A stretch of DNA of 64,000 bases, from NCBI RefSeq assembly GCF_023516555.1, contig NZ_JAMGBD010000002.1:434001-498000 (forward strand), in the 5' to 3' direction. The notes beneath the pieces were generated by a model, which did no database searches, was not told where the DNA came from, and saw nothing but the letters and a program-made list of their open reading frames with translations. Position numbers and translations under genes: made by a program. The number at the start of each line of letters is the position of its first letter. Positions within the stretch are counted from its first letter, which is position 1. Positions 52,459 to 62,039 of this stretch are shown piece after piece. This DNA is from Sphingomonas alba (GTDB lineage: Bacteria > Pseudomonadota > Alphaproteobacteria > Sphingomonadales > Sphingomonadaceae).

Positions 52459-53355
52459 CTAGGCCGAGTTCCAAGCCAATTTGAGGTGGCGAGCTAAATG
52501 ATCCACGAACGCTCTGGCTGCCGGTTTTGCAGCCCGCCCCGGCGCGTAAACCGCATGAAGCTCGAGCAGGTCGGTCTCCCAGTCAGGCAGGATCCTGACG
52601 AGCGTCCCCTTTTCCAGCTCTGACCGGCAACCCCACAGTACAGTTGAGACGATGCCCAGCCCCGCAACAGCCGCCGCGACCGCGCCTTCGTTCGACGTGA
52701 CAGAAAGGTGGCCACCAAGTTGGCCGGGAAGCCTCCCTTTCTTCGGGCTCAGCGGCCAGGTGCCGGCAAGTGCCCCGGTCGGACCCAGTATGACGCAATG
52801 CTCCGACAGATCCGCAGGCACCACAGGTTGACCTTCGGTTCGAATATAGTCCGGTGATGCAAGAAGCAGGCGCGGCGACGCGTCGAGGAGGCGGGCGGTG
52901 GCCGTAGAATCCCTGAGTCCGCCGAAGCGCAGTGCGACGTCCAAACGCTCAACGACGAGGTCCTGGTAACGATCGTCGACCGCAAGTTCGACCTTCAGTC
53001 CGGGATGCCTCCTCAAGAAGGGAGGCAGGCTGGGAATGACTTCACGGATAACGAAGCTGGAGGACACGCCGACGCGCAAGGTTCCTCGCAATTCGCCGGC
53101 TCCCCGCGCCGCCTGATCGGCTTCCTCGAGCGCATCCAGGAGCGGATCGATCCGCGCCAGATAATCCTCTCCGGCTTCAGTCAGGACCAAGGCACGCGTC
53201 GTGCGCGTGATCAGCCCTGTGCCGACCTGCCGCTCCAGATCTGCCACGATACGCGACGCCGAAGGCTGCGAAATCGCCAATTCGCGCGCCGCGCGGGAAA
53301 AACTGCCGAGGCGAGCGACCGTTGAGAAGACCTTCAGGGCGAGAAAACGATCCAT
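52459..53355 (-). CDS. LysR-family transcriptional regulator
   Basis: 298 residues, starting MDRFLALKVFSTVARLGSF with the LTTR helix-turn-helix (SRAARELAISQPSASRIVADLE) at residues 18-40, and a co-inducer domain in the remainder. The Met at 53355 is chosen because the family starts there. It is divergent from a peroxiredoxin-like gene and has an inverted repeat just upstream of its own start. Confidence 0.88.
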   Translation of the reverse strand: MDRFLALKVFSTVARLGSFSRAARELAISQPSASRIVADLERQVGTGLITRTTRALVLTEAGEDYLARIDPLLDALEEADQAARGAGELRGTLRVGVSSSFVIREVIPSLPPFLRRHPGLKVELAVDDRYQDLVVERLDVALRFGGLRDSTATARLLDASPRLLLASPDYIRTEGQPVVPADLSEHCVILGPTGALAGTWPLSPKKGRLPGQLGGHLSVTSNEGAVAAAVAGLGIVSTVLWGCRSELEKGTLVRILPDWETDLLELHAVYAPGRAAKPAARAFVDHLARHLKLAWNSA

Positions 53356-53357
53356 GT

Positions 53358-53371
53358 TATATTTGAATATA
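53358..53371. promoter_or_regulatory. Candidate LysR operator, TATATT-N2-AATATA
   Basis: A perfect 6-bp inverted repeat with a 2-base centre (TATATTTGAATATA) sits just 2 bases before the LysR start codon, in the region shared with the peroxiredoxin-like gene. It is unusually AT-rich for this genome. The site probably mediates autoregulation. Confidence 0.5.
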
Positions 53372-53461
53372 TCATAGTTGAAACCAAGGGATACCGCGAG
53401 CAAACAAAATAAATATCTTGTGCAGCAAGCGCCGCTCAGCGCCTCATCACAGGAGAGCAAT

Positions 53462-54142
53462 ATGCTGCTGCAAGACAGGCTGGATGCATTCAAAGCCAAT
53501 TTCGAAGCCGGAGGACCCCCGTATCATGCGCCCGCCGCCGTTCATGAGCCCATGCGCCGAGCAACGGCCGAGCTGGTGGCCTCCGGGATCGCCTCGAACG
53601 CGCTGGGGGTCGGCGACCTGGCACCGTTGTTCGAACTGCCCAACGCCGAAGGCAGATCAATTTCCTCGGCCGAACTTCTCGCAAAGGGCCCGCTCGTCCT
53701 GACTTTCTATCGCGGCTTCTGGTGCCCCTACTGCAACCTGGACCTTGAATCGCTGCAGGAAGCCCTGCCTGGCATCGAACAGCGCGGAGCGACACTCGTT
53801 GCGCTGTCCCCGCAGACGGCTGCCAACAGCCGCCGGGCAATCCGCGAAAAGGGGCTGACCTTCGATATTTTGTCCGACAGCGGCAATGAAGTCGCGGCTT
53901 CGTTCGGCTTGCGCTTCAGGATGCCTGATTATTTGATCGAGTTGTACCGCGACGGCTTCAACAACGACCTTACTATTACGAACGGTGAACCTAGCTGGAC
54001 CCTGCCGATGCCGGCCCGCTTCGTCATCGATACGACCGGCGTGATCGCTTATTCCGAAGTGAACCCCGATTACACCAAGCGGCCCGACCCAAGCGAGATG
54101 CTGCCGATTCTGGATCAGCTCAAGCAGTCAGCCGCGGCTTGA
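53462..54142 (+). CDS. Peroxiredoxin-like (AhpC/TSA family) thiol protein
   Basis: 226 residues. AGGAGAG precedes the ATG. The redox centre is C88-P-Y-C91 (FYRGFWCPYCNLD), a CxxC form rather than the normal peroxiredoxin PxxxTxxC motif. The rest matches AhpC/TSA thioredoxin folds (NSRRAIREKGLTFDILSD, MPARFVIDTTGVIAYSEV). It probably reduces peroxides or organic disulfides. Its divergent LysR partner suggests oxidative-stress control. Confidence 0.83.
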   Translation: MLLQDRLDAFKANFEAGGPPYHAPAAVHEPMRRATAELVASGIASNALGVGDLAPLFELPNAEGRSISSAELLAKGPLVLTFYRGFWCPYCNLDLESLQEALPGIEQRGATLVALSPQTAANSRRAIREKGLTFDILSDSGNEVAASFGLRFRMPDYLIELYRDGFNNDLTITNGEPSWTLPMPARFVIDTTGVIAYSEVNPDYTKRPDPSEMLPILDQLKQSAAA

Positions 54143-54182
54143 GCCAATATGCACCGGCCGGACTGATGGACGAACGCCTCCA

Positions 54183-55073
54183 ATGAACGCGGGGCTGGCT
54201 GCAAAGGACCGCCTGTTCCTGGCCGCCCTGATCCTCGTCTGGGCGGCCAGCTGGCCGATCATGAAGGTCGGGGTGGCTGCGGTTCCCCCGATCTGGTTCG
54301 CACTCCTCCGCTACGCCATCGGCGCGACCCTGCTTTTCGTGGTTGTCGCCAGTCGTGGAAAGGTCGAGGCTCCGGTGCGGCACGACTGGCCCCTGGTGCT
54401 CGTCTCGGGAGCGCTGCAAATGGCGTGCTACTCGGCCTTCACGGGCCTCGCACTGACCTTGCTACCGCCCGGCAGGGCCGCTGTCCTCGCTTACTCGACC
54501 CCGCTCTGGGTGCTCCCACTGGGGGCCTGGCGGCTCAAGGAGCGGGTCTCAAGTGAGCAGTGTGTGGGCGTCGCCCTTGGCGTCTTGGGAATCGCGATCA
54601 TCGCCTGGCCGTCACTGCAGGCCCATTCGGGGGAGCAACTGATTGCCTACGGCCTCTTGCTGGCCGCCGCAGGCTTTTGGGCCATTTCCATCGTCCATGT
54701 CCGCGGCCATAAGTTTGTCGGGACGGCTCTGGCTCTGGCGCCCTGGCAAATGCTTGTTGCTGCCGCTCTCCTCTTGCCCGTGGCAATCGCGACCGAAGGG
54801 CCTTTGCTCCGGCTCAACGCGACGGGCCTTATTGCCCTCGCCTATGTCGGTCCGATCGCGACTGCATTCGCTTATTGGGCGATCGTCGATCTTGGCAGTC
54901 GATTGTCGGCAACCACGCTTTCCATGGCATTGCTTGCGACGCCTAGCCTCGGAATCATGATCTCCGCCGCCGCCCTCGGAGAGATCATCGACCGGCCCCT
55001 CGTCGCCGGCGCAGCCGCAATCGCGGCAGGAATTGGGCTCACGATCCGACGGAGCGCCAAACGGAAGCCATGA
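54183..55073 (+). CDS. EamA/DMT-family transporter
   Basis: 296 residues with ten membrane helices in two EamA repeats. First repeat: LAALILVWAASWPIMKVGVA. Second repeat: GPIATAFAYWAIVDLGSRL. Likely exports a small metabolite such as an amino acid. Plus-strand gene before obgE with about 55 bp spacing. Confidence 0.85.
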   Translation: MNAGLAAKDRLFLAALILVWAASWPIMKVGVAAVPPIWFALLRYAIGATLLFVVVASRGKVEAPVRHDWPLVLVSGALQMACYSAFTGLALTLLPPGRAAVLAYSTPLWVLPLGAWRLKERVSSEQCVGVALGVLGIAIIAWPSLQAHSGEQLIAYGLLLAAAGFWAISIVHVRGHKFVGTALALAPWQMLVAAALLLPVAIATEGPLLRLNATGLIALAYVGPIATAFAYWAIVDLGSRLSATTLSMALLATPSLGIMISAAALGEIIDRPLVAGAAAIAAGIGLTIRRSAKRKP

Positions 55074-55128
55074 TGGACCACGACAGCCAGAGGTTCCCCT
55101 TCTCGCCAGCATCGCCTAATCCCCCACC

Positions 55129-56169
55129 ATGCATTTTCTGGACCAGGCCAAGATCTTCATTCGCTCCGGCGCGGGCGGGCCTGGCGCTGTCAGCTTCCGC
55201 CGCGAAAAGTTCATCGAATATGGCGGGCCGGACGGCGGCAACGGCGGCAAGGGCGGCGATATCGTCTTCGAGGCGGTCCACGGCCTGAATACGCTCATCG
55301 ACTTTCGCTATACGCAGCATTTCCGGGCCCCTCGCGGGAAAGGTGGCTCGGGGTCGAACCGCACCGGTGCGGGCGGCGAAGACCTGGTGATCAAGGTGCC
55401 GGTGGGGACGCAGGTTCTCGCCGACGATGAGGATCGCACGCTCCTGGCGGACTTCACTGAAGAGGGACAGCGGGTCGTCTTCCTCAAAGGCGGCGACGGC
55501 GGACGCGGCAATGCCAGCTACAAGACGTCGACCAACCGCGCTCCCCGCCAGCACGGCACCGGCTGGCCGAGCGAGGAGATGTGGATCTGGCTTCGGCTGA
55601 AGCTATTGGCCGATGTCGGCCTGGTCGGCCTCCCCAACGCCGGCAAGTCGACCTTCATCAACGCCGTCACCAATGCGCAGGCCAAGGTCGGCGCCTACGC
55701 ATTCACGACGCTGCGGCCGCAGCTCGGCGTTGTCAGTCACAAGGGCCGCGAGTTCGTCGTCGCCGACATCCCCGGCCTGATCGAGGGCGCGGCCGAAGGA
55801 GCGGGCGTCGGCGATCGCTTCCTTGGCCATATCGAGCGCTGCCAGGTGCTGTTGCACCTCGTCGACGCCAACGACGAAGATGTCGCAACCAGTTACCGCA
55901 TCGTCCGCGATGAGCTCGAAGCCTATGGCGAAGGCCTGGTCGACAAGCCGACGATCCTCGCCCTCAACAAGGTCGACATGCTCGACGAGGAATTAATCGC
56001 CGCCCTCTCCGCCGAGTTGGCTGAAGCCAGCGGGGCCAAGGTCTACCCATTGAGTGCGGCAGGCAAGATCGGACTCGAGCCGGTGCTCGATGCTTTGGTC
56101 GCGCAGCTGCACCACCAGCTGGTCGAAGACGAAGGTCCCGCCGAGCCGATCGAATGGTCACCGCTTTGA
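55129..56169 (+). CDS. obgE: GTPase ObgE (CgtA)
   Basis: 346 residues. Gly-rich Obg domain ([19 protein letters not shown]), then the G domain with [41 protein letters not shown] and NKVD. It helps assemble the 50S subunit. Its end overlaps the CerR-like gene by 16 bp. It usually follows the rplU-rpmA-GNAT cluster in sphingomonads, but here about 6 kb of accessory genes lie between. Confidence 0.95.
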   Translation: MHFLDQAKIFIRSGAGGPGAVSFRREKFIEYGGPDGGNGGKGGDIVFEAVHGLNTLIDFRYTQHFRAPRGKGGSGSNRTGAGGEDLVIKVPVGTQVLADDEDRTLLADFTEEGQRVVFLKGGDGGRGNASYKTSTNRAPRQHGTGWPSEEMWIWLRLKLLADVGLVGLPNAGKSTFINAVTNAQAKVGAYAFTTLRPQLGVVSHKGREFVVADIPGLIEGAAEGAGVGDRFLGHIERCQVLLHLVDANDEDVATSYRIVRDELEAYGEGLVDKPTILALNKVDMLDEELIAALSAELAEASGAKVYPLSAAGKIGLEPVLDALVAQLHHQLVEDEGPAEPIEWSPL

Positions 56170-57071
56170 CGATCGCGTTGACGGGCGGGACGGGTTTCGT
56201 CGGCGGTCGTGTCCTCGACTTGCTGGAGAAACAGGGGGCATCGGTCCGGGCGCTGACACGCCGCCCGCTTGACCCTCGGCCGAATGTCGAGTGGGTCGAT
56301 GGCGCGCTCGACCAACCGGAGTCCTTGTACCGCCTGGTCGAACGCGCGGATGCCGTCATCCATGTCGCCGGCGCCATCAACGCGCCGACCCAGCAGGCAT
56401 TTGACGCCGCGAACCTGCATGGCACGGAAGCGATGATTGCGGCAGCCAAGTCCGCCGGTGTCCAGCGCTTCATCCATGTCTCCTCCCTCGCCGCCCGCGA
56501 ACCGCAATTGTCGCAATACGGCGCGTCGAAGGCGAAATCGGAAGCCGTCGTCGAGGCTTCGGGGCTGGGCTGGTCGATCGTCCGGCCGCCGGCCGTCTAC
56601 GGGCCGGGCGACAAGGAGACGTTTGATCTCTTCAAAATGGCCCGGCGTGGCCAGATCTTCATGCCGCCAAAGGGGCGGGTGTCGCTGATCCATGTCGACG
56701 ACCTGGCACGCCTGCTGGTTGCACTGGCGGCTACTAACGCTCCAACGGGCACGATCATGGAGCCCGACGACGGCCGGGCAGGCGGTTGGTCCCACATCGA
56801 ATTCGGGAATGCGCTGGGAGAAGCTGTCGGCGTGCCCTCCCGCACGATCTCGACGCCAAGGATCCTGATGAAATTAGGATCGAAGATCGATGGCCTGATC
56901 CGCCGCGACAAGGCCAAGCTGACGGCCGACCGGGTTGCTTACTTCTGCCATCCCGATTGGGTCGCCAATCCTGCCCTCGCCGCCCCGGCAGAGCTCTGGC
57001 GGCCGGAAATCGATACTCGAAAGGGCCTTAAGGCAACGGCTGAATGGTATTCAGAACAGCGGTGGCATTAA
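56154..57071 (+). CDS. CerR-like NAD(P)-dependent SDR/epimerase of the sphingolipid pathway
   Basis: 305 residues. The cofactor motif is TGGTGFVGG near residue 10, and the catalytic pair is YGASKAKSE (Tyr-x-x-x-Lys) near residue 124. The pattern and locus (ACP, Spt nearby) match the CerR reductase of Caulobacter, which reduces 3-keto-sphinganine or ceramide intermediates. The start overlaps obgE, giving translational coupling. Assignment is by neighbourhood and family, not tested. Confidence 0.76.
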   Translation: MVTALTIALTGGTGFVGGRVLDLLEKQGASVRALTRRPLDPRPNVEWVDGALDQPESLYRLVERADAVIHVAGAINAPTQQAFDAANLHGTEAMIAAAKSAGVQRFIHVSSLAAREPQLSQYGASKAKSEAVVEASGLGWSIVRPPAVYGPGDKETFDLFKMARRGQIFMPPKGRVSLIHVDDLARLLVALAATNAPTGTIMEPDDGRAGGWSHIEFGNALGEAVGVPSRTISTPRILMKLGSKIDGLIRRDKAKLTADRVAYFCHPDWVANPALAAPAELWRPEIDTRKGLKATAEWYSEQRWH

Positions 57072-57651
57072 GCTCCATGACGAGCTTCAGCACCAATGCG
57101 CCGAAGGTGATGACGAGGCCGACCAGGAACAAGGTGTAGCTCCAGTAGAGCCAGCGGTATTTGTCCGCCCTCAGGATGCAGCCGTGGTCGTAAACGTCCC
57201 GCGCAAGGCGCTTATAGACCTCTTCTTCCGAGGTCAGGACCTTCATCATCTGCTCAACATATTCTTCACGTGAGATGTTAGCATAGCTGCCGAAGAACAT
57301 GATGTTGACGTTGTTCGGGTCGAGCTTGAACTTGCGCAACCGATTGGGCCGGACGGTCAGGACGCCGAGCACCGTCGCCGCGAACGAGAAGAGGGTGAGG
57401 ACGAGGAGCGGGAAGCTTGCCTTGCCGGTGGCGACATCGCCAATCGACAGTGAGAACACGACGAAGCTGGCGCCCATCAGGATGCTTGCCTTGTTGTCCG
57501 CCATTTCCGACAGGTTCCAATTCCCTTCGTAAGCGGCGATGACGAGGTTGTGGACCTCCTTCGGGAATTCATAGTCGGGGTTGCCAAGTCCAAGCATCCG
57601 ACGCTCGTCGGTCGTCAGTGGCGTCGCCGTCGGTGTCGGTTCCTTGGCCAT
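57028..57651 (-). CDS. PycTM-like (DUF5706) membrane protein inside the sphingolipid locus
   Basis: 207 residues; AAGGGGG lies just upstream of this ATG, so it is preferred over the one at 57666. A helix-rich N-terminus (NLVIAAYEGNWNLSEMADNKASILMGASF) and two membrane segments (about residues 65-90 and 155-185) flank a cytosolic domain. The DNKASIL motif resembles the Pycsar effector membrane domain (PF18967), yet no cyclase is adjacent. It overlaps the CerR-like gene end by 44 bp and faces it. Defence function is therefore not supported; a role linked to sphingolipids or cell-envelope stress is possible. Confidence 0.66.
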   Translation of the reverse strand: MAKEPTPTATPLTTDERRMLGLGNPDYEFPKEVHNLVIAAYEGNWNLSEMADNKASILMGASFVVFSLSIGDVATGKASFPLLVLTLFSFAATVLGVLTVRPNRLRKFKLDPNNVNIMFFGSYANISREEYVEQMMKVLTSEEEVYKRLARDVYDHGCILRADKYRWLYWSYTLFLVGLVITFGALVLKLVMELNATAVLNTIQPLP

Positions 57652-57738
57652 TCGACCCCCTTTCAATCACGCCCACTCGGCGCCGCTTTTGCGCCCCATT
57701 CGATTGCGAAAGCCACCCGTGCTGACTAGGACACCGCA

Positions 57739-57981
57739 ATGACTGACCGCGATCAAGTGCTGGCCAAGGTAAAGGCCCTCATCGAACCGTTCAACAAGAA
57801 GGGTGCGGAGGTCACCGAGGCGACCCGTTTCGCCCAGGATCTCGAATGGGACAGCCTGACTGTCCTCGACTTCGTCGCCAACATCGAGGACGAGTTCGAC
57901 ATCGTCATCACCATGAACCAGCAGGCCGAGATCGAGAATGTCGGCCAGTTGGTGGACGCGGTCGGACAATTGCAGGGCTGA
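57739..57981 (+). CDS. Acyl carrier protein of the sphingolipid locus
   Basis: 80 residues. The phosphopantetheine Ser is S39 in EWDSLTVLDF. The sequence is atypical for the fatty-acid ACP, and the stop overlaps the Spt start (TGATG), matching the AcpR-Spt pair of Caulobacter. It probably hands acyl groups to Spt. Confidence 0.88.
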   Translation: MTDRDQVLAKVKALIEPFNKKGAEVTEATRFAQDLEWDSLTVLDFVANIEDEFDIVITMNQQAEIENVGQLVDAVGQLQG

Positions 57982-59183
57982 TGAGCGACCTTTTCTCCAA
58001 ATTTGACCCGCTGATCCAGCAGCGCGAGACGCTGTTGTCGACGGGCATCACCGACCCGTTCAACCTTGTGATGGAGAGCGTGGAATCGCCGACGGTCGCC
58101 ATTTGCAACGGCCGCCGTACCATCCTGCTCGGTACCTACAATTACATGGGCATGACCTTCGACCCCGACGTCGTGCAGGCGGGCAAGGACGCGCTGGACC
58201 AGTTCGGATCGGGCACCACCGGCAGCCGCGTGCTCAATGGCACGTACCAGGGCCACAAGGAGTGCGAGGCGGCACTGCGCGAATTCTACGCCATGGACCA
58301 TGCCATGGTCTTTTCGACCGGCTACCAGGCGAATCTCGGTATTATTTCGACCGTGGCCGGGAAGGATGACTACATCATCCTCGACATCGACAGCCATGCG
58401 TCGATCTATGACGGCTGCGCACTCGGCAATGCCCAGATCGTGCCTTTCCGCCACAATGACATCGAGGCGCTGGAGAAGCGCCTGAAGCGCCTGCCTGCCG
58501 AAGCCGGCAAGCTGGTCGTCCTCGAAGGCGTCTATTCCATGCTCGGCGACGTCGCTCCACTCGACAAGATGGTGAAGGTGGCAAAAGACCACGGCGCGAT
58601 GGTGCTGGTCGACGAGGCCCATTCCATGGGCTTCATCGGCGAGAACGGCCGCGGCGTCGCCGAAGCACAGGGCGTCATCGACCAGGTCGACTTCATCATC
58701 GGCACTTTCTCCAAGTCCGTCGGTACCGTCGGCGGCTTCTGCGTGTCGAACCATCCCAAGTTCGAAATCCTGCGGCTGGTCTGCCGGCCTTACGTCTTTA
58801 CCGCCTCATTGCCGCCCTCTGTCGTCGCGACGGCGGCCACCTCCATCCGCAAGCTGATGCATGGATCGAACAAGCGGGCCCACCTCTGGGAAAATTCCAA
58901 GCGGCTGCACGGCGGCCTCAAGAAACTGGGCTTCACGCTCGGCACCGACGAGCCCCAGTCGGCGATTATCGCGGTCATCATGCCCGACCTCGAAAAGGGC
59001 GCGGCCATGTGGGAGGCGCTGCTTCACGAGGGCCTTTACGTGAACCTGGCCCGGCCCCCGGCGACTCCGGCGAACATGACGTTGCTACGTTGCTCCCTCT
59101 GCGCGGAACATTCGGCCGAGCAGGTGGAGGAAATCCTTGGCATGTTCGAGGCGGCAGGCCGTTCCACCGGCTGCATCGGTTGA
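57981..59183 (+). CDS. spt: Serine palmitoyltransferase
   Basis: 400 residues, PLP enzyme of the alpha-oxoamine synthase family. The internal-aldimine lysine is K245 in GTFSKSVGTVGG, with GTTGSRVLNGTYQGHKECE and VDEAHSMGFIGENGRG as signature segments. It condenses serine with an acyl-ACP (here likely supplied by the adjacent ACP) to make 3-keto-sphinganine, the first step of sphingolipid synthesis. Codon overlap with the ACP gene. Confidence 0.93.
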   Translation: MSDLFSKFDPLIQQRETLLSTGITDPFNLVMESVESPTVAICNGRRTILLGTYNYMGMTFDPDVVQAGKDALDQFGSGTTGSRVLNGTYQGHKECEAALREFYAMDHAMVFSTGYQANLGIISTVAGKDDYIILDIDSHASIYDGCALGNAQIVPFRHNDIEALEKRLKRLPAEAGKLVVLEGVYSMLGDVAPLDKMVKVAKDHGAMVLVDEAHSMGFIGENGRGVAEAQGVIDQVDFIIGTFSKSVGTVGGFCVSNHPKFEILRLVCRPYVFTASLPPSVVATAATSIRKLMHGSNKRAHLWENSKRLHGGLKKLGFTLGTDEPQSAIIAVIMPDLEKGAAMWEALLHEGLYVNLARPPATPANMTLLRCSLCAEHSAEQVEEILGMFEAAGRSTGCIG

Positions 59184-59230
59184 GTCCGACGGCACTTTCG
59201 CCCGGCCTAATGCGGGTTTAGACTGACTTC

Positions 59231-61213
59231 ATGGCGTCGAATTCGGACGAAGAAGAATTTAACTGGAGTGGCGTAGGAACGGCGACTGGCGCCTTGCTCG
59301 CGGCCCTCGTCCTCCTCGGCATGGTCTTCTTCGTTGCCTTGACCAGCCGCGCCCGTGACGAAGCCATTGCCAGCGAGCGCCATGCCTATGACGTGACCCT
59401 GCTGACACGGACGCTGGACGCCAGCATCGCTCGCGCGGAGGCCGCACTCGGCCGCTTCGTTCTCGACGAGGACAACAAGGGCAGCGGGAACATCTACTAC
59501 AGCCAGTGGCGGCTTGCCGGGCAGCAGGTTGTCCAGCTTGATCGGCTCGTCGCGGCAGATCCCGCGCAGCGGGCAAGGGTCGATCAGCTCCAGGAGCTCT
59601 TCCAGAAGCGCGGCGCGGAATTCGACCTCGCAGCGCGTGCCACGGTCGCCAAGAAAGGCGGCGCCGGCTATTTCTACTCATCGAACAAGCCAGAAAATAA
59701 CACCGGCGCCCAACTCAGCGCGAAGCTGACCGAGATTGCCAATAGCGAGCGGCAATCGTTGGAGCAGAAGATGGCGCAAAGCGTCGTCTTCAATGACAAG
59801 TCTCAGCAGCTGACCGACTATCTGTCGATCCTTGGCGCCATTGTCGGCTTCGGCGCTATCTTCCTCGGCTGGGTCGCGGTCCGGGCGCTGCGGTTGAATG
59901 CGCTCTCACGACGCCAGGCGGACACCGAATCCGATCGCGCATCCGCACTCGAGGAAGCGGTGCGCGAGCGCACCCAGGAATTGTGGGAAGCCAATCAGGC
60001 TTTGAAAGCCGAGGCAACGGAGCGCGAGGCCGCCGAAGCCCAGCTTCGGCAGGTCCAGAAAATGGAAGCGGTCGGGCAGCTGACTGGCGGGATCGCCCAT
60101 GATTTCAACAATATGCTGGCCGTAGTCGTGGGCGGAATCGATCTGGCGAAGCGGCGACTGTCGGGACCGCGCAAGGAAGTCCTCCACCACCTGACCAACG
60201 CCATGGAAGGCGCGACCCGCGCAGCCGCGCTTACGCGCAGGCTGCTGTCATTCGCTCGTTCGGAGCCGCTGCTTCCCGAGCGGGTCGATAGCCGCGAGCT
60301 GGTTAGCGGCATGTCCGAGCTGCTCGACCGCACGCTCGGTGAGCGGATCAAGGTCCAGACCAGGCTCGGCACCGACGCCTGGCCGATATTCGTCGACTCT
60401 CACCAACTCGAGAACGCGATCCTTAACCTGGCCGTCAACGCCCGCGACGCCATGGAGGGAACGGGTACGCTTTCCATCTCGACGGAGAATGTGACACTCG
60501 CAGCCAACCAGGTCGGAGACGTTCGTGCCGGCGAATATTTGAAGCTCTCGGTCGGCGACACCGGCTGTGGTATGACGGAAGAAGTCCGCGAGCGCGCGTT
60601 CGAACCCTTCTTTACGACCAAGCCGGTCGGCAAGGGCACTGGGCTCGGTCTTAGTCAAATCTTCGGATTTGCGCACCAATCCGGCGGCGAGGTCGGCATT
60701 GAAAGCGAGCTTGGCAAAGGCACAACCGTTTCCCTCTACCTGCCGCGCACGGAAGCGGCGGCACCGGTGAGGCTGCATTCGCAGACCGCCGGCGGACAGT
60801 CCGAGCCGACAGTGCCGGGTGCGCGCATCCTCCTGGTCGAGGACGATCCTCGCGTGCGGGCGGCGACGGTCGACGCGCTGGAGGACCTGGATTACCAGCC
60901 GATCGCCTGCGAGGGTGGCGCCGACGCCATCAAGATGTTCGATGCGCAGGAGTTCGACCTGGTCATCAGCGACGTCATCATGCCGGAGATGACCGGGCCC
61001 GAGCTCATCCGGATCATCAAGAAGCGGAAACCCGGCATCGCCGTCCTGTTCGTCACCGGCTACGTCGGCGAAGGCGAGAGCGAGGATTTGATCGGCTACG
61101 AGCTGCTCAGGAAGCCGTTCACGGTCGGCGCACTGGCATCCGCGGTTGCCGCCGCCCTCGCTCGGCCGGTCAGCGAACCGCGCCGGAGCGGAGGAGCCGC
61201 GGCAGCAGGCTGA
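59231..61213 (+). CDS. Hybrid histidine kinase with CHASE3-like sensor and receiver domain
   Basis: 660 residues: membrane helix 17-37, periplasmic CHASE3-like helical domain (about 45-185), second membrane helix (about 198-218), coiled coil, DHp domain with GGIAHDFNNMLAVVVGG (phospho-His), HATPase domain with NLAVNARDAM, DTGCGM and GLGLSQIFG, then a C-terminal receiver with LVEDDP, DLVISDV (phospho-Asp) and the late KPF motif. Its 3' end overlaps the convergent nucleotidyltransferase-like gene by 44 bp. Signals unknown. Confidence 0.9.
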   Translation: MASNSDEEEFNWSGVGTATGALLAALVLLGMVFFVALTSRARDEAIASERHAYDVTLLTRTLDASIARAEAALGRFVLDEDNKGSGNIYYSQWRLAGQQVVQLDRLVAADPAQRARVDQLQELFQKRGAEFDLAARATVAKKGGAGYFYSSNKPENNTGAQLSAKLTEIANSERQSLEQKMAQSVVFNDKSQQLTDYLSILGAIVGFGAIFLGWVAVRALRLNALSRRQADTESDRASALEEAVRERTQELWEANQALKAEATEREAAEAQLRQVQKMEAVGQLTGGIAHDFNNMLAVVVGGIDLAKRRLSGPRKEVLHHLTNAMEGATRAAALTRRLLSFARSEPLLPERVDSRELVSGMSELLDRTLGERIKVQTRLGTDAWPIFVDSHQLENAILNLAVNARDAMEGTGTLSISTENVTLAANQVGDVRAGEYLKLSVGDTGCGMTEEVRERAFEPFFTTKPVGKGTGLGLSQIFGFAHQSGGEVGIESELGKGTTVSLYLPRTEAAAPVRLHSQTAGGQSEPTVPGARILLVEDDPRVRAATVDALEDLDYQPIACEGGADAIKMFDAQEFDLVISDVIMPEMTGPELIRIIKKRKPGIAVLFVTGYVGEGESEDLIGYELLRKPFTVGALASAVAAALARPVSEPRRSGGAAAAG

Positions 61214-62030
61214 TGGCGGCCAGCAGCGGGAATCGCCGCTGCCAGGGCCTCAATTCAATGTTCGTCCCCGCATGCCGGTTGATTTTCCAGGCGATGTAGT
61301 CGGCGCCGCCGTCGAAAGTCGTGCTGGCCTTGGCTAGCCGGGCAACGGACAAGATCTTCCCCTCCAGACGCCTGATGCCCCACCCGCCCCCGGCGGCTTC
61401 GGCCGGAATTGCCGCCATCGCAGCTTGGGAAAAGCGGGTGTAACGATCCGGGTCGATATCCACGATCGAGCCGGAGCGTCCTTTTCGCTCTGCCCGGAGT
61501 TCCGCCGAATAGGTGAGCGCAAACGCCCGGCGCCACCAATCGAGCGGCGATTCGGCATCAAGCCTTCCCGCTGCGGACAGCAGGGTCGGCGCAGCCCGGG
61601 ACACGGCCGCGACGGCCTTGGCCTTTGCCGCATCGTCCCTGGCCCAAACCAATCGCGACGGCTGCGCAAATCGTGCCCAGACCGACACGCTGCGGGTCTC
61701 TGGCCCATTGAGGCGATGGAAATCCGCCTCGCTGAGGACCGCATATTTGGCCGCCAGCCCGTCATGCTCGTAATAGAAGACGTTCGGCGGGATCAGGCGG
61801 TTGGCGAAGGCCAGCCAGCCGCGGCCATAGGCTTCGCGGTAGCTCGACACGATCAGGTAGAAATCGAGCATGAGCCCGTCGAGCTGCTTCTCGCGCAGGC
61901 AGCTGCCGTAGAACAGGACCGCGCGCGAAGCCTTCCCGTATTTGGCGGCGATGGCCTCGGCCATTGCCGAGACTCGCGGATCGACCGGCTGGGACAGTTC
62001 CTCGGCTACGAGGTCGCGCAGCGACGGCAT
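61170..62030 (-). CDS. Nucleotidyltransferase-like protein, sphingolipid-locus associated
   Basis: 286 residues. The nucleotidyltransferase-like core is VLFYGSCLREKQLDGLMLDFYLIV (GS followed by D-x-D-like residues), and the rest is helical. It is downstream of the ceramide-kinase-like gene with 9 bp spacing. In Caulobacter similarly placed nucleotidyltransferase-type genes lie in the ceramide-phosphoglycerate region; I infer a head-group role, but the exact reaction is not shown. It overlaps the kinase-regulator gene end on the other strand. Confidence 0.68.
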   Translation of the reverse strand: MPSLRDLVAEELSQPVDPRVSAMAEAIAAKYGKASRAVLFYGSCLREKQLDGLMLDFYLIVSSYREAYGRGWLAFANRLIPPNVFYYEHDGLAAKYAVLSEADFHRLNGPETRSVSVWARFAQPSRLVWARDDAAKAKAVAAVSRAAPTLLSAAGRLDAESPLDWWRRAFALTYSAELRAERKGRSGSIVDIDPDRYTRFSQAAMAAIPAEAAGGGWGIRRLEGKILSVARLAKASTTFDGGADYIAWKINRHAGTNIELRPWQRRFPLLAAISLLPRLLRSGAVR

Positions 62031-62039
62031 CGCTTCGCC

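Noticed and set aside
57028-57666. Reading the PycTM-like gene as a Pycsar anti-phage system
   Set aside because: No adjacent nucleotide cyclase, and the setting is a lipid-synthesis locus, so a defence role is not supported.
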